A stretch of 64,000 nt of DNA from Lindgomyces ingoldianus (taxonomy: Eukaryota; Ascomycota; Dothideomycetes; Pleosporales; Lindgomycetaceae). The notes beneath the pieces are model-generated. The model was not told the DNA's origin, did not search any database, and saw only the letters and a list, made by a program, of their open reading frames with translations. Shown one piece after another: positions 1 through 12,035 of the stretch. Positions within the stretch are counted from its first letter, which is position 1. Every line of letters starts with the position of its first letter. Both the position numbers and the translations under genes were made by a program. The stretch spans positions 85,559 through 149,558 of the forward strand of contig NW_022985165.1 of the NCBI RefSeq assembly GCF_010093535.1. The letters are read 5' to 3'.

Positions 1-2627
1 ATGGCCTTCAAGCGTCTGGAGGCAGGGGTTCCATTTTTCTTGCATAGCTGGCTTTATTGTGACCCAGCCCGGCTCTTCTCTCTTAAAAAGACCTCTTATT
101 AGACTTTGAGTAGGACTAAACAGAAGTGCAGACACATACACCTGAAGAGGACTGTCCTCTATTGCCCCCTTGTGATACATAATGAATCGGCGTGCGTCTT
201 GAACGAGTTCAATTAACCCTGATGCATCTGATTGTCGCTACATTATCTTAGTATAAGTCTTTTATAGATATTATTGTTAACCTAATATTTACCTGAACTA
301 TTAAGTCAAGTTTTGTTATTGAAACTATTCCAGCCGGCACGCTCTTGCAGAGGCTAAGAGCCTCAAGCCAATACAGGTACTTTCCCTGAAGAAAGCTGTC
401 GACAGCGCCTCCATCCTGCAGGTCAACTCTGTGATTTCCAGAAGAGTTGACATTCCAGTCTTGGAGGTGATCAATCCAGTAGATACACGAGTAGCGTGAC
501 GTTGCTAATGGGTCTGGATCCGGCTGTTCAATGCTCCTAGCAGGATATCCAAACGCACTTAAGCTGTACATATCCCGGTGTAGCTTCTCTGACATAACTT
601 TAAGCGATCTTGAGTAGATCGTGTAGTGCGCCTCTTCTATTCCAGATGGGAAGATTTTCTTAAATTCCTTGGTAAATAGAAAGTCCCTTGCGGATTGATG
701 TACGAAATAGACAGTGTCATCTCGAAGAGTGAGGAGAGAGCCACACAGGCCAATAATCTCTCGTAACGACTCAAGATCATCCCGGATATCGTCAAGCATC
801 TCAACAAGAGATGTCAGTTCTTTTAGTGTGATTGGCCGGTATACAGTCGCGATTGAAGCTAGTATTTGGTTGCAGAGACTAGCATCGTCTGATTTAGATA
901 TCTGCTCTGTCATTCGCTCGTAAAGAGAATCTAATCCAGGTGGAAATTCTTTTAACTTTTTAATGACGTTCCGTTTTGGAATCTTTTCAAGGTTTTGACA
1001 GACTAAAGCTACCCAGAGGAAGGTGTTGTGCGCATGCAAAGATAGATATTCTGATACAGCGTCTCGAGTTTTTTTGTCGTACCTCTTCTTCCTTGCTAGC
1101 CGAAGCACTCTGTGTTGGATGAATGTGCTAACTGCTGTAGAAACAGACTCTGCATTTAGTTCTAGGCAGAGTCTTACCTTTTGCCCAGCCATCTCTAGAT
1201 GCTCCTCGATGTCAGGCCAATTGCGGCTAGAGACAATCCACTTAACTCGAGAACATATAGAGGATGCCTGGACTATAAAGTCCAAGAGTTTTGGTAAATC
1301 CACTATACATTCATCCAGCGCGTCAATAATTAAGTGGGCGTTGCTTAAGCTTCGGTCCCGCAGGATGTTTGTAAATATCTCAGTTAAGGCAACCCAGGCA
1401 TTTGCATCCTCAAAGAGGGCCTTACCAGCATGCTCGTGCTTCTTCAGTATATGCGAGCAAAGCGATGGCTGCTGGTCAATGAGCATATACAGCAGACCTC
1501 GGAGCATAGTAGTGGGGGTGTTGATTCGCGAGTCTGTGGCCTGGAAGAAGAAGTAGGACAGGATATGTGTCTTAGCCATTAGCTTTTCTAGTTCGTTGAT
1601 GATTCCACATAGTAACATTGTCTTGCCCTTACCAGGATCGCCCTTGATCCATAGCAATTGGCTCTGCGGATCGTTATGCCACTGTTGGAACTCAAGGTTT
1701 TCTAGGATCCAGCGGTACGAGTCCTCTATTAGCCCTTCCTTGGCTTCTTCAATGCGCTTCTTGTCATCGCGGGGATCTGTCTTCCGCAGATCCTTTAGTA
1801 AGTTCCCGACCTGGGGGTTGGTTTGATGACTTTGATTATCTACTCAGGAAAAGAATTAGTTAGGCAAGGAACTATCAAACTCTGCTCTTACTTAAGAATT
1901 ATGCTTGGACATACTGGAAATGTGGGAAGTTGGATTGATTGGGGGGCCTAGTTTACACCCGTCAGATCTAGACGTCTCTCATATCACACTAATTCTTCCT
2001 ACCAATAGTTGCCCCGCCACTGATTACATATATATCTCCCGATCCTTTATGGAAGCTCGCGGTCCCTTGGTCAGCGATACACACGCTATCACCACTGCCG
2101 CTATGTGTTAGGTGCACACTTCTAGCTTCGTCCGGGAGAGAGGTAGGCATTTTCTCCATTTCATTGATCGCCTCTTCAAGCTCCTTCATTTGAGCATTGG
2201 TAACGGCTCCCGTAAGCCTCTCGCATGCAAGCACTTGGATGTCCAACAATATCCCTTCCATCAAACACTCCACTTTAGCCCCTTTCCCTAGTGTACCTAG
2301 GACCTTCTTATATCGGTCGTACCACTTGTCGTCATCCTTTCGAATAACCCTCTGGAAAAGTTTCTGGAGATCCTGAGCCTTCTTATTGCATGACTGTAGA
2401 AGGGGTCTCAGTGAGTCCTGTGCAGACATGTCGAGTGTCTGTACCCTCTCTTTGGAGATTTGGAGGATATCGTTGACTAGCGGTAGTCGTGCAGCCACCT
2501 GGCGAAATGCATCTGGCTGGCCTTTCGCATCTTTGGTGGCATCATATACCGTTTTAGTTGCCTCGGTGATCGAGATGACGCCTGAAATCAGACTAATAAC
2601 AGCCCCAGCCTCGATGAAGCCGGTCAT
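1..2627 (-). CDS. NACHT-domain NLR (STAND) protein, SesA-like N-terminus, 3' end outside window
   Basis: Predicted STAND NTPase of the fungal NOD-like receptor type, a family tied to non-self recognition and regulated cell death. Three exons fit: 2627-2003, 1839-293 and 237-1. The introns are 163 bp (with a CTAAC-like branch site) and 55 bp, and phases agree. Residues 1-200 (start MTGFIEAGAVISL) resemble the SesA/NACHT-NTPase N-terminal domain, followed by a Gly/Ser-rich linker. A conserved spacer (KDLRKTDPRDDKKR, SYRWILEN) leads into NACHT, with Walker A GDPGKGKT at 275-282, Walker B LIIDALDE at 378-385 and SSRNWP at 412-417. Exon 3 gives the segment with FIMYHKGAIE and ends at LQTLEGH, where WD40 repeats usually begin in this family. 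About 803 residues lie in the window and the open frame continues past base 1. The repeat domain and the stop codon are therefore unseen. Family call is firm; ligand and downstream role are unknown. Confidence 0.9.
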
Positions 2628-4630
2628 GATAGGTAGTTGACGACGATCTCAGTGAGCGTATGTTAGGCGGTCGAATGTGCTAGAACTGTAAGTATTTGAC
2701 AACACAGCGAAATATAGCCTTTAGACTTACAAAACCGGACGATGCTGCCCGGTGAGATCGAGATGCGCAAAGAGCGTTTGCGAAGGAGCGAGGCTCAGAG
2801 AACTCAATACTTTGGTATAAACATAAGGGGTAATGGCGGACAACTGAACGAGTTATATTTTATTCTCTCGGCCTAATGAATGAGAACGCGGCGCATTTTC
2901 CGCACGTTTATTATTCCTTCGCGGCGCGTTCAGCAATGAGGAGATGGTGGGGTTTGCGTGGAATAACGAAACCCAGGCCCTGGATCTATGAGGGCTAGAA
3001 CACACCTAGCAAAGCATAGGCATGGGCTGCGCTTCGTCTAACGCCCCCAAAACAACAGCTTAGAAGGCGTCAGCGAATCCTTTTCTGTTTTTGCTTTTTG
3101 CGGTCGTGAATATCTGTCGGCGGGCTGCATGATGCGATTTTAGTCTCACCGGACTCGCACGACCACGTCAACAACACAAGCATGGGCAGCAGGTAGGCCG
3201 CTGAGAAAGCTGGAAATATTCAGCGCAGTACTATCATTTTTCATTTAAATGTCTTCGCGCTAAGGGCGGAAAGGTGAGCAGATCAGCTTTGGAGCGCTTT
3301 AGGCATGATGCAGAGGGTTGGATAGCTTAGGCCTTGCGGATAGCATGCGTTATTGTGCCTTGTAAAAGGTTAGTTAGAGTCAGAATTTCAACCAGTAGCT
3401 GGAAGTTCTGCGCACGACTTGCACTGCCAAGCACTTGGCACGTGCACAGGTAAAAAAATTACGAATAACAAACAGCAAAACTACAAGTAGAAAATAAACG
3501 ATAATTTAATCTTAAGAAGACGTTACTAGAAACAAAGATAAGAGAAAGAAACAATGCAGTTTGCTGCAGAGGATTGCTGAATTTCATAGGTATATCTCTT
3601 GTTTTGGCATTTCTGTACCATTTCACGACCGTTCTCCTGAAAAATTTAACTGTAACCAGCTTTTTGCAAGGCACAATAATAGCCCTCAAAGATTCAGCCT
3701 GGCTCGCGTCGGAGTTGTACACCGGCACAGTTAAGACCTAGGATGCGAGCAGCGGCGACAGCATGCCTCTAAGCGCTCGGTATTGGCACACACTTGACTG
3801 CATCTCATTTGACATCTCTGATTCGTATATTCTCACTGAAATCGGCACTGCCGATATTAGTGCTCCTTCGGGCGGAACTGGAAGAGTATGCCATGAATAT
3901 GCAACGTTGAACTTGATGTCTCCCAAGACCTTAAGACATTTATGTGGAGATAATATACTATTCTACTAATTTTATTATCTCTATTGCTTAGAGGAGACAA
4001 GACATTAATTCAACTATATAGTTTGCTGATAGGCTTTAGCAAACTTCGAGCATATTCTATTCGTAGAACTACGTACGTTTTGAAATATTTGCCACTGAGC
4101 CTCGCCAGGAGCAGGTGAACGCCTTGAGGGCGCTAGCAGGCTCCGGTCATGATCTAGTGAGGTGGCGAATCTATAAGAGGTGAGCTAGTTCACGAAGAGG
4201 CATAGTAGCTAAGGTTAAGTTAGATCAGGGCTTAGGTCGACCCTCTTGCTAAGACTAAGCACAGCCGTAGCTGTGACATCCACAAGCCTGAATTTTTAGG
4301 TTAGTCGACTGCCCTCTTCTGGAGCATTAACTGAAGAAGTGGTTTATTCATTAACGAAATAGAATTTCAGTGTAGTGCATCATATCGCCTAGCGTGGGAC
4401 ATGTTTAGGACGGAAATTGGAATCTTGTTAACGTTCTGCTTGAATCCGGTAGCATGGTTTACATATCGACCCTACCTTAGTCATGTTTTGCATCATGTGA
4501 TATCATGAAGTATATGTAATTTCGATATATGTCATAACTACTTTAGTATAGTCGTGGTAAAAGACACTTCTCCGGACACTCTCTCCTGGAGACCATCTAA
4601 TAGTCCTTCCTTCCTCTCTTCCTTCCTCTC
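2628..4630. other. Intergenic region upstream of the NLR gene
   Basis: About 2 kb with no recognisable gene. It should hold the NLR promoter (near 2628-2850) and the 3' UTR of the reductase gene (ending near 4600). Short frames such as 3459-3728 and 3738-3926 (minus) have no recognisable domain and unconvincing composition. Pyrimidine-rich runs lie at 4600-4632. No tRNA or transposon end was seen. Confidence 0.5.
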
Positions 4631-5570
4631 TTACCATGGCTGAACACCATGCTCCCTGTTTAAATAATTCACAACCTTTCCAACATCAGCATCACGCTCC
4701 CCCTCCACCACCTTCCTAATAAACTCCCCCCCAATACTCGCATCCCCTGCGCCGAATTTCTTCAACACCTCCTTCCCAACCCCTCCTAACCCCGTCGCTA
4801 AAAATCCAGGACTAATACACCAAACCTTGACACCATCTTCCTTCAACAGACGGTTCCAATACAACATCATCATATTCAATGCCGTCTTGCTAGAGCGATA
4901 CGTGATGTGCGAAGGTTCAAACGGCTTGGGCCAGCCGGCTGGAGGGTTGGGGCGCTGCATTGCGGAAATGAGACCAGAGGAGCAGGTAGTGAGGGAAGAG
5001 AGACCTGAGGTTACGAAGAGCAGGCGGGGGGTAGAAGATTTGAGGAGCAGTGGCATGAAGATGGTGGTCATGACTTGGGTTGAAGTTACGTTGACGGAGT
5101 ACGAGGTTTGCCACGCTTCGCGGATGCCGGCTGCGCCGGGCTTTTGTTGCATGATGCCGTCGAAGGACGCGCCTAGTGGAGTGTGAGACAATATTGGTCA
5201 TTGAAAGAGGAGATTCGCTAGTTCAGGCAGACAGTAAGAAGAGGGAAATAGAGGGGAAATTAGAGGGTTTGTAACGGCGCATACCAGCGTTGTTAACAAG
5301 GATGTCGATTTTCCCCCATTTACTCTCAACCTCCTTGTATGCTTGGTCGATGCTCTCATCGTCCACAATGTCAACTTGCAGTGGCACAATTTCAGACTTT
5401 GAATTTGGGTTCTCAGATGTCAGAGTGGAAATCGCGTCTTTAGCTTTGTCGATCGAGCGACTGCCCATGATAATGGTATACGGAACCGGGGATGAGAGTA
5501 GCTCTTTCACAGTCTCATATCCAATCCCCGTGTTGCCGCCTGTAATCAAGAGAATGGTTTTATCGGACAT
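4631..5570 (-). CDS. Short-chain dehydrogenase/reductase (classical SDR)
   Basis: NAD(P)(H)-dependent oxidoreductase with a Rossmann fold; the substrate cannot be told from sequence. Two exons, 5570-5285 and 5172-4631, with a 112-bp GT-AG intron (5284-5173), give 275 residues, normal for a classical SDR. The cofactor motif TGGNTGIG is at residues 10-17 and NNAG at 93-96, split by the intron. The catalytic set is complete: Asn123, Ser151 (in LFVTSGLSS), Tyr187 and Lys191 (YRSSK). No signal peptide is visible, so it is probably cytosolic. The start at 5570 lies ten residues before the glycine motif, as usual. Related fungal proteins are often annotated as carbonyl reductases or C-factor-like enzymes. 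No biosynthetic backbone gene is nearby, so there is no sign of a secondary-metabolite cluster. Confidence 0.92.
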
Positions 5571-5992
5571 TTTCTATCGTATAGTAGGCTTGGGGGAATT
5601 TGTAAAGTATCAGATGCGAGTGAGATGAACGGTTGATTGAGCAGCATGACAGTTGATATCTTTTATATGGTAAGGCGTTCAATGCACCTGCATTACACTT
5701 GCTAACTCCGCATTGTTTACTCCGGTGGCTGTTTGCAGACGTTGAAATCACTTTGGGGCGTGATCTAAAATGCTAGCCCTTCAGTAGCTCGCTGCCGACG
5801 AAGCTTAACTCCGAAATTTCATCTCAAGATGGCATGGCCGGGAGCTAACAACTACCAGGCCCTAGGAAAGATAATTGGCTGTGCATGTTGGCGAAGGATG
5901 AATAGTCGCGGATCTAAGGGGCCGAGGCCGAGTGATAATTCGTTCACGTATATACCTCGTATCTATTATGTCGATCATGCACATCGTAAGAT
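5571..5992. promoter_or_regulatory. Spacer: reductase promoter and VPS36 3' region
   Basis: A 422-bp gap between two minus-strand genes. It must hold the promoter and 5' UTR of the reductase gene (start codon at 5570) and the 3' UTR of VPS36. No unmistakable TATA box or other site was seen. Confidence 0.4.
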
Positions 5993-7946
5993 CTATCTTG
6001 TCGATAAAGTAGGCGTCGACACAAGCCAATTCTCCCAGAACCTTAATCCATCAAGTCCTTGCTCGCGACAAAGAGCGCCGCTTTCCTCTGCCATTTCAAG
6101 CTCCTCAGTCGCCACGCCAACACTCCAGCCAAACTTCTCTGCTGTCTCTTGAGCTGTGACACCACGACCGTATATTCGCCAGTCCCACGGCACATCAGTT
6201 ACCGGAGCTTCATCATGTAGTTCTCGTAGCCAGGCAACAAGACTAGTAATCGTCTTGTCATCCGTTCGGTCACGTCCTTGGACAACAAGCAGCCCACTCT
6301 TGAATTGTCTCAGCCTCACCGGAAGCTTGAGCTTATCCCACATCCGCGCAGCCTTTTCGAAGTCCGTCGGACTGACCAATTCCACGCCACCCCTTGCCCG
6401 ATTGAACACAGCCCAGAGATCGACCAAAGTCACGATGCCCCCCTCTTTCTTGAGAATACCCCGTGTATCATCAGTCAACCACTCTGCTAGATTCCTAGAG
6501 AGCTCCGATACGTAGAGCGACTCTGAGCCCGAGCCCGATCCAAGCATATCCTTCGTGGTGACTAAGCCAAGTGCTGAAGCGGACTGCGATACCAGAGCGC
6601 TTGCTTCAGAACTACCATTCGTGCCTAAATTAGCTTGTGAGGCAAACTGTTCTGCGAGAGCAATGATTTCTTTGGCCGATGTCATGAGCGCCTCGAGATC
6701 TTCAAAGGCGCCTCCAATCACTGCCTCATTGTTCCTCCTCTGCTCAATGCCGCGTCGTTCCAAGCCCGCAATGCCGACAACCTTGTTGCGGTCAGAATCC
6801 TGATCCAGCGCGGATGCATATCCGTCGTCGAAAGCGCCGGACGAAGGTCGAGGTTTGGGAATTGGTGGGGCGCTCTGCAGAAGCCACTTCCGCTGCACTA
6901 AGGCATTCTTGAGACGCTCGTAGAAGATCTTCTCCCCACCCGCACGGAAAGAGAACTTGATGCATTCGACGGTTTCTTGTTGAAGAGGCGAGTTGTTGAG
7001 GGAGGGGCCGGGTGATTCGGACCTGCCCATGCTCTTAGCCATCTCGAGACGCTTATCTGCGGCAGACAATAGCGACGCCCCGCACATCTCGCATGTAAGC
7101 AAAGATGGATGATTTTGAAATGTGCACCTGGGACATGAGAAGGAGTTTGACCCCGACGATCCAAAATTTGCATTGGCAGGACTCGTTGTGGAGGACAGTC
7201 TCCCGAATGTGTTGTTGCTTGGCAGAGGAACAGGAGGAAGGGGAGAGCTCTGCCGGTTTGTCATCGCACTTATTGCTGCCTTTACCACGTGCACCAATGG
7301 TGGCTTTATGCCACACGCCAAGCAGGGAGGTAGGGGAGTATGCGCATTCGCAGTTGCGGGATCGAAGTTGGAGGGGACTGGATTTGAAAAGGAGCATATC
7401 GGGCATATCCACGTTGCACTAGCAGCCGGCGGGGGTGCTGGAGAGGGTGCCAGCGAGCGCAAGGGGCTGCCATATCTCTCAGGGGTGGTCGAGCTGGGAC
7501 TATAGGTTATGCCTGCCGGTGCTGGAGGCGTGCGTGCGGAGAGGGAGAGTCGTTTAAGCGGTTTTGGCCAGAGCGTAATCTTTGCGGAGGACTTGAGGAA
7601 ACCAGCCTACGTATGTTAGACTTGCCAGAATTGGGCACTGCCGGCGGGCCATACGTAGAACTCTGGGCGCTCGACATCCTTCAAGTTAATGGCCACGGAG
7701 CACTTTCGCGGCTCATTATTATCGACATAGCATGCACGGTGAGAAGTGAGGTACGCCTGGCCATTCTGGTACTGGGGGATCTTGTATTTTCTAGCAGCCA
7801 TTGTCTGTTAGCCCAAGCCCCGGGGGTCCAGGGGCATGCACCTACCCTTCATACAGGCCTACAGCATCTTGCACAAACAGCAGCGTCTCCTCCGGCAAGA
7901 GCGAGGGGCGCAGGGCAGTGGTGAGGTCTAGTTGATGTAGAAACAT
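5993..7946 (-). CDS. VPS36: ESCRT-II subunit Vps36 (GLUE, two NZF fingers, EAP30)
   Basis: Vacuolar sorting protein 36, the ubiquitin- and lipid-binding subunit of ESCRT-II, which acts on endosomes in multivesicular-body sorting with Vps22 and Vps25. Three exons: 7946-7846, 7790-7655 and 7606-5993. The introns are 55 bp (branch GCTAAC) and 48 bp, and phases agree, giving 616 residues (yeast Vps36 has 566). The N-terminus MFLHQLDLTTALRPSLLPEE and then CYVDNNEPR and AGFLKSS form the split GLUE domain. NZF finger 1 uses Cys147, 150, 174 and 177; finger 2 uses Cys237, 240, 251 and 254. The Pro/Ser-rich linkers between them are long. The EAP30 winged-helix region spans about 330-600 (SLYVSELSRNLAEWL, GGIVTLVDLWAVFNRARG, WDWRIYGRGVT). 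The start is set by the conserved MFL..LDLTTALRP sequence. It is transcribed away from the Thp3-like gene. Confidence 0.95.
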
Positions 7947-8255
7947 TCAGGTCATGGGCGAGAGAACAGTCGACGGCGAGAGAGGCCGAGGACTGCGACC
8001 GACAGGGAACCTTCCCACGCTCGTGCGCAATTCACACTCAAGTCCAAGCCTGGCTTCGTCATTTGGCCCACCCACCGCGGTTAGCGCCTCGCTCACCCTC
8101 TTGGCGACTGCCACCTGACCCTTGAGGCCAAATCACGTCCCGGCCACGCCCTATTTCTCACTCCTCCTCACTCCTTCACCACTTCGTCCACTTCTACTTC
8201 CACCCGCGCCACATCGAAGACGCACCTCCTCCCCTCTTATTTTGCACCCCTTCTC
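7947..8255. promoter_or_regulatory. Shared bidirectional promoter of VPS36 and the Thp3-like gene
   Basis: A 309-bp gap separates two divergent start codons, so both promoters must overlap or abut here. The half nearer 8256 is strongly pyrimidine-rich on the plus strand (about 8150-8250), a common feature of filamentous-fungal core promoters without a TATA box. No clear TATA box was seen. Confidence 0.5.
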
Positions 8256-9975
8256 ATGTCTTTGCCCATTACGATGGGGTGGCGCCAGCCCATGGCATCG
8301 CACACCCCCGCCTACAACCCAGTGCCAGCCCGTCAGACCCTCGTGATGTCTGCACAACCGCTTCCTGTGAGTGCCCGCCGCCAGCACTCCCCGTCTTCGA
8401 ATCCTGTTCATCGTTATTTGCAGCAGCAGCAAGCAGCGCCTTCGCCAGATGCGAAGCCGAAGAAGGCCGCCTGGCCCCCCGCTGTGCGTGCATATGTCCA
8501 GCGCGCATTTGAACCCGACAATGCCATCGAAGGCGTTTCAAGTGCCGAGATGGAGACAAAATTAAAACAGACAATCCAGTACTTCGCCGAGCTCAACTTC
8601 TTGGACCAGCTTGACTGGGCAAATTATCCTCTCCCACAGACGATTGTCCAAAACGAGAGGAAAGCAGCCGCCGCCGCTGCTGTTGCTGCTGCCGCTTCCG
8701 TCGTTGGGAATGGATATGGCTACGCAAACACGGCTCAAGCAAACCACGTATTGACTTCAAATGGATCCGCTAACTACATCTCATCTTTCTCCTCCCCCAA
8801 AAGCTCCAAGAAGCGAAAGAGCTCAGATATGGAAGCCTTGAATCCGGACGATGGCACTCCTCCGCCTTGGCGAAAAACTAACAATACTGCCTTTGATACA
8901 CGAGAGACGCACTCCAGCGGAAAGCAGGAGAAGCGTCAGAAGAAGAACGAGGCTGCAGGAGGGAACAGTAAGTTTAACCAGGCTGATCTGGAGAAGCGTA
9001 AGCAGCGCTTCCAGACGGCAAAATCTGGCAGTCGCTCAACCCCCCCGTGGGCGTCCTCGCGAAATGACTCTGACTCAGAGCCACCGCTACCTGCCGGACC
9101 CGTTGTTGGAACGAACATGACCCTCGAGAAAAGCTACTTCCGCCTGACAGCACCCCCCAAACCAGAGACTGTTCGCCCGCAGCATGTGCTTGAGAAGACC
9201 CTGGAACTGCTCAAGAAGAAGTGGCGTGAAGAGAAAAACTACAATTACACCTGCAACCAGTTCAAGTCGCTGCGTCAGGACCTGACAGTTCAGCACATCA
9301 AAAATGCCTTCACCGTCAGTGTCTACGAAATTCATGCTCGGATAGCTTTGGAGAAGGGGGACTTGGGTGAGTATAACCAGTGTCAGACGCAGCTACGGGC
9401 GCTCTACGCGCAAAAGCTTGGAGGACACCCTGGCGAGTTTACAGCATACCGCATCCTCTATTTCGTGTATACGTGCAACAAAACCGACATGAACGACTTG
9501 TTGGCAGAGTTAACCCCAGCAGACAAAATCCGACCAGAAGTGAAGCATGCCCTTGATGTCCGCTCTGCGCTAGCCCTTGGCAACTACCATAGGTTCTTCA
9601 GACTGTATCTTTCGGCGCCGCATATGGGAGGCTACCTGATGGACTTGTTCATCAAGCGTGAGCGTCTCCATGCTCTCGCTAATATATCCAAAGCGTAAGT
9701 GTCTCTTTCTAAACTCCAGTGCAATGGTCCTGCTAACACTTGGTAGATACATAAGCGTGATGCTTCGCTTTCTCACGGACGAATTGGGCTTCGACTCCGA
9801 CGGGGAAACTCAGGAGTTTCTCGCCACCTGCGGCGCCCAAGACCTGGTCGAAGAGAAAGTCACTGAAAAGGGAACGCAAGTTCGTGTGATTCTCAGGGGA
9901 ACCGCAGCAGCGAGCATCTTCGAACATCATCGTGCTGCTGCCTTTAAAACCGTAGACATCAAAGGACAGATATAG
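8256..9975 (+). CDS. THP3: Thp3/LENG8-like SAC3/GANP family protein
   Basis: Member of the SAC3/GANP family. Yeast Thp3 works with Csn12 in transcription elongation and mRNA processing, and LENG8 is the animal counterpart, so a nuclear role is expected. Two exons, 8256-9694 and 9747-9975, are joined by a 52-bp intron (GTAAGT donor, branch GCTAAC), giving 555 residues. The N-terminal 280 residues are low complexity: an Ala-rich run near 130-145, a Lys/Arg-rich KSSKKRKSS stretch that may act as a nuclear localisation signal, and charged linkers. The conserved helical SAC3/PCI region runs from about 285 to 530 (VLEKTLELLKKKWREEKNY, YTCNQFKSLRQDLTVQHI, VYEIHARIALEKGDLGEYNQCQ). The start is uncertain: Met1 (8256) and Met7 (8274) are both possible. 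The symbol is assigned by family resemblance. Confidence 0.88.
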
Positions 9976-12035
9976 GTCACGGTACGATCGTAGACATAGC
10001 TTCTTCGAATGACTCCCCCGACCTCCAACCTTCTTTCTCTTTTGATATTCTTATATCCCGTACGAACGTGTACAATTTTCTCAAAAAGTTTCTTGCGATA
10101 TCCTGCGCCACCTTTCCTACGTCATCTCGGCATTCGTCCGCCTAGAAGTAATTTCAAACACCCTTACCCGGTGTCAATTGCTTCGTTTCTTCGATTCAAC
10201 CGACCGGATGGCGGGGTTCCCGCTTTATGCGATGTTGGGTGGAAAGTTCTAGTTCGTGGGTCTTCATACGTTTTACGTCTCGGGATCGTGGACTCGGTCC
10301 TACTCCGCACTTTGTGGCACCGCTTAGTCTCGTTTGGGAGACGTCACCTTTGCATTTTGGGCAGGGCGAAAAGTGTTGGTGCTCGAAATCGGATGCAGAC
10401 CGTTGCTCTCGGTCTGTTCCAGGACAGATCACGGCTCGAACATGGATGTGATGACAATTTGCACCCTTGGACAAGATGGTTTTTTTTGTCTCAAACCCTA
10501 GAGCGGGTATGGGGTGTGAAATACCCGATTGCGCACGTGGGATTTGCCGCTGTCAGCATTATCGATGGAATCTTCGGCCAAGGCAAGTATGTATCCGTAT
10601 GTTCTCCAGATGCGCACCTGGCCGTTCATGCATTTTGGGGCTCCATTTCCGCCACCACGATCTCTAGCTACCTCGATCCCTTGGACTGGGTGCAGCCGTC
10701 GCGGGACTGGGCGGCAATGGATTGCTTGTGGGTGTTTTATGGTTCACGTGTTGCCAGCATTTTCATTGCGGAGTTTCGGGTGGAGGCGCAGGTGGAGGCC
10801 AATGGGAGCATGAAGATGGGTTCTGTCACTGTGATTCGCTCACACTTTTGGCGTCGGCAAGCTCTGGACGAAGTTCAACGGTGCTCCCTTTCTGCTTCTG
10901 GAGCAGGAAGCGCGAGCGACGGGAAGCTCTCGTCGCGATAGCTAATGTATTGGTTCACAAATTTCCCGTGTGCTGAGCGCGTTGGAGTGCTGTCGAGTCT
11001 GAGCCTGCCCTGCAAGGCGGCATCAGCGAGCGAACAAGCCAACGACATGCGTCGGGCGTACTGCAATGCAAGCGATGCTCGGGAAAGGCCGCACAGGCCG
11101 AAGCATGGAAGCAGACAGAATAATGGAAATAAGAAATTACACACTGGATAGGCGCTGCGCGTAGGAATAATGCGTTCTTGTGGTAGAGGGGGTGGTGGGC
11201 GCTCAGCCAGCTGTGCGGGCAACGGCAACGCTGTGGAGAAAAATTGAGTGTTTTTGAATGAGGCGATTGGTTCAGAGGGCATAATTCACGCGATGCCTGA
11301 CTGAAGCGGAGAGCGGAGGGCAGCTGGACCTGCATTTTGCCCAGCAACTAAGCCAGTGTTGAGCATTGGGTTGGCCGCCGGCTGGAGGCCTTCATGTGCC
11401 ATCCCCACCGATCGCGTCGTTCGGTTTGGGCCTTCGATCCTTTTTTCTCTTCCCCCCTTCCTTTGACTGGGATTCCGCACGCCCATACTGTCACTGTGGA
11501 CTGCGGCGTCGTCATTTCAGCGCTGCGGTGCCCGTGACAAAGCCGCGCATACTGACCATTCGCACTGCGCCGCTCGCCCCCGTCCGATTGCTGTGTCGCA
11601 GCCACTGTTCAAGAGGCGCGGGCAGCCAGGGTCACCGCCGGGGGGTGGCCAGAACAGCGCTGCATCCTTCATTTCTGCCACTCGCCCTCGCACCAAACTT
11701 GGTCCATCCACGTCGACTGGGCACTTCGCAAACTTCACGACAACACCACGCCGGCACACTGGGCAGCTCAGTCGGGCTCCCGTTCTCTGAGACTCCCGCG
11801 CCAGCTCAGCACAAGCCATCCCACGAGGCGCTGTTCATTTCCCCCCGCGGCCCAAGCACCCTCACGCCAATCTGCCGGTTTTCATCCTTGTAGGGCCCTT
11901 CCACCATCCGCACATCGCCTTGCAATCAAACCGTCTACACCACATCCACCACATCCACCGACCTCGAGTCCGCTGCACCGCGTCCACGCTGCTTGCCATC
12001 ACCGCTGCCACCGTCGCCGCGCAAGAGCCGTCGCC
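9976..12035. other. Long GC-rich intergenic region before BEM1
   Basis: 2.06 kb holding the 3' UTR of the Thp3-like gene and the promoter and leader of BEM1. Several frames stay open by chance (10009-10941 plus, 310 codons; 11366-11893 plus; overlapping minus frames at 10875-11347). None shows a domain, and their Cys/Trp/His/Arg-rich composition suggests non-coding GC-rich DNA. The last 150 bp are rich in CCACC- and CCGCC-type repeats. Confidence 0.5.

Noticed and set aside
3459..3926. Two short minus-strand frames upstream of the NLR
   Set aside because: No motif or plausible splice partner; overlaps an opposite-strand frame; consistent with chance.
10009..10941. 310-codon plus-strand frame right after the Thp3-like gene
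   Set aside because: No domain, Cys/Trp/His/Arg-rich composition, and competing open frames on both strands in the same GC-rich stretch. More likely 3' UTR and intergenic DNA.
11366..11893. 175-codon plus-strand frame upstream of BEM1
   Set aside because: Low-complexity Pro/Ser/His/Arg content with an equally open frame on the other strand; lies in the probable BEM1 promoter and leader.
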